This document shows positions 63,939-64,000 of a stretch of 64,000 nt of DNA, one piece after another; position 1 is the stretch's first letter; each line of letters starts with the position of its first letter. Below the pieces are notes generated by a model. That model was not told where the DNA came from, made no database searches, and saw nothing but the letters and a program-made list of their open reading frames with translations. This DNA is from Castellaniella sp040276065 (GTDB lineage Bacteria; Pseudomonadota; Gammaproteobacteria; Burkholderiales; Burkholderiaceae_B), in the NCBI RefSeq assembly GCF_040276065.1, contig NZ_JBELOI010000011.1, positions 65,786 through 129,785 of the forward strand, written 5' to 3'. A program made the translations under genes and the position numbers.

Positions 63939-64000
63939 ATCGTGACCACCGATTCCGGCATCGTGACCACCGATTCCGGCATCGTGACCACCTAGTCCGG
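63939..64000. repeat. 21-bp tandem repeats, possible end of an IS21-type element
   Basis: The unit ATCGTGACCACCGATTCCGGC is seen at 63939-63959 and 63960-63980. A third, diverged copy runs from 63981 to the window edge (CGTGACCACCTAGTCCGG). Multiple tandem terminal repeats of about 20 bp are typical of IS21-family ends, and sequences of the GGTGGTCAC / GGAAT type occur there. The transposase genes would lie beyond base 64000, so this cannot be confirmed here. Confidence 0.5.

Larger units (their letters stand above)
61675..64000. mobile_element. Left end of a genomic island integrated at the guaA 3' end
   Basis: After the guaA stop, GC content falls and island-type genes appear: tyrosine integrase reading away from guaA, an AlpA-like regulator, and IS-like repeats at the window edge. 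Four GATGGTATT repeats lie between guaA and the integrase. The core attachment site should lie in the last bases of guaA; the second copy (attR) is outside the window, so the end of the island is not seen. Confidence 0.8.

Noticed and set aside
63551..64000. CRISPR array at the right edge
   Set aside because: The 21-bp units are directly tandem without unique spacers, so they are not CRISPR repeats.

Overview
The window is about 64 kb of GC-rich chromosome from a betaproteobacterium, most likely a member of Burkholderiales/Alcaligenaceae (Bordetella-Achromobacter-Castellaniella-like). The reasons are protein character, the order tRNA-Leu - tig - clpP - clpX - lon, the pair lexA/tyrB next to uvrB, a second long infA, and branched-chain keto acid and purine genes of the usual betaproteobacterial type. 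The genus cannot be fixed from sequence alone. Most of the window is core genome; accessory DNA is seen at the right end after guaA and, less clearly, beside the tRNA gene.

Region by region: 1-2.5 kb carries lysine/peptidoglycan genes dapE (cut by the window edge) and dapD, then a TerC-type membrane protein preceded by a clear yybP-ykoY manganese riboswitch with a terminator. 2.7-3.8 kb is a D-threonine-aldolase/DSD1-like PLP enzyme. 4.1-11.7 kb is a catabolic unit: GntR regulator, HyuA/HyuB hydantoinase-oxoprolinase subunits, and a three-gene ABC importer. 11.9-12.6 kb has a small I78-type inhibitor lipoprotein and tRNA-Leu(UAG). 12.7-18.7 kb is the proteostasis cluster tig-clpP-clpX-lon, with a sigma-32-like promoter for lon. 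18.7-23.6 kb has lexA (with a perfect LexA box), tyrB, uvrB and a low-molecular-weight phosphatase.

23.7-26.3 kb is an iron-sulfur cluster locus iscR-iscS-iscU-iscA with two good IscR type-1 boxes. It is unusual: IscU lacks the first conserved Cys and the neighbouring Asp, IscR has a stretched Cys spacing, and hscB-hscA-fdx do not follow iscA. 26.3-29 kb has lysS and prfB (with the programmed +1 frameshift), read against isc. 29.2-36.9 kb holds a TDT-family transporter, a hemerythrin-like protein, a second ABC importer with an additional binding-protein-like gene, infA, and two DMT exporters. 37-45.3 kb has recJ and its upstream partner, lolC-lolD, tatD, a fragment of an ABC ATPase gene, and comEC. 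45.5-50.4 kb is a complete branched-chain alpha-keto acid dehydrogenase operon. 50.5-61.7 kb carries an alpha/beta hydrolase, a PHP-domain phosphatase with no ordinary start codon, greB, purL, guaB, an MFS transporter and guaA.

Right after guaA the base composition drops and a P4-type tyrosine integrase begins, with four copies of a putative arm-site repeat before it and an AlpA-like regulator after it. This is the left end of a genomic island integrated at the 3' end of guaA. The window closes in 21-bp tandem repeats that resemble the end of an IS21-type element.
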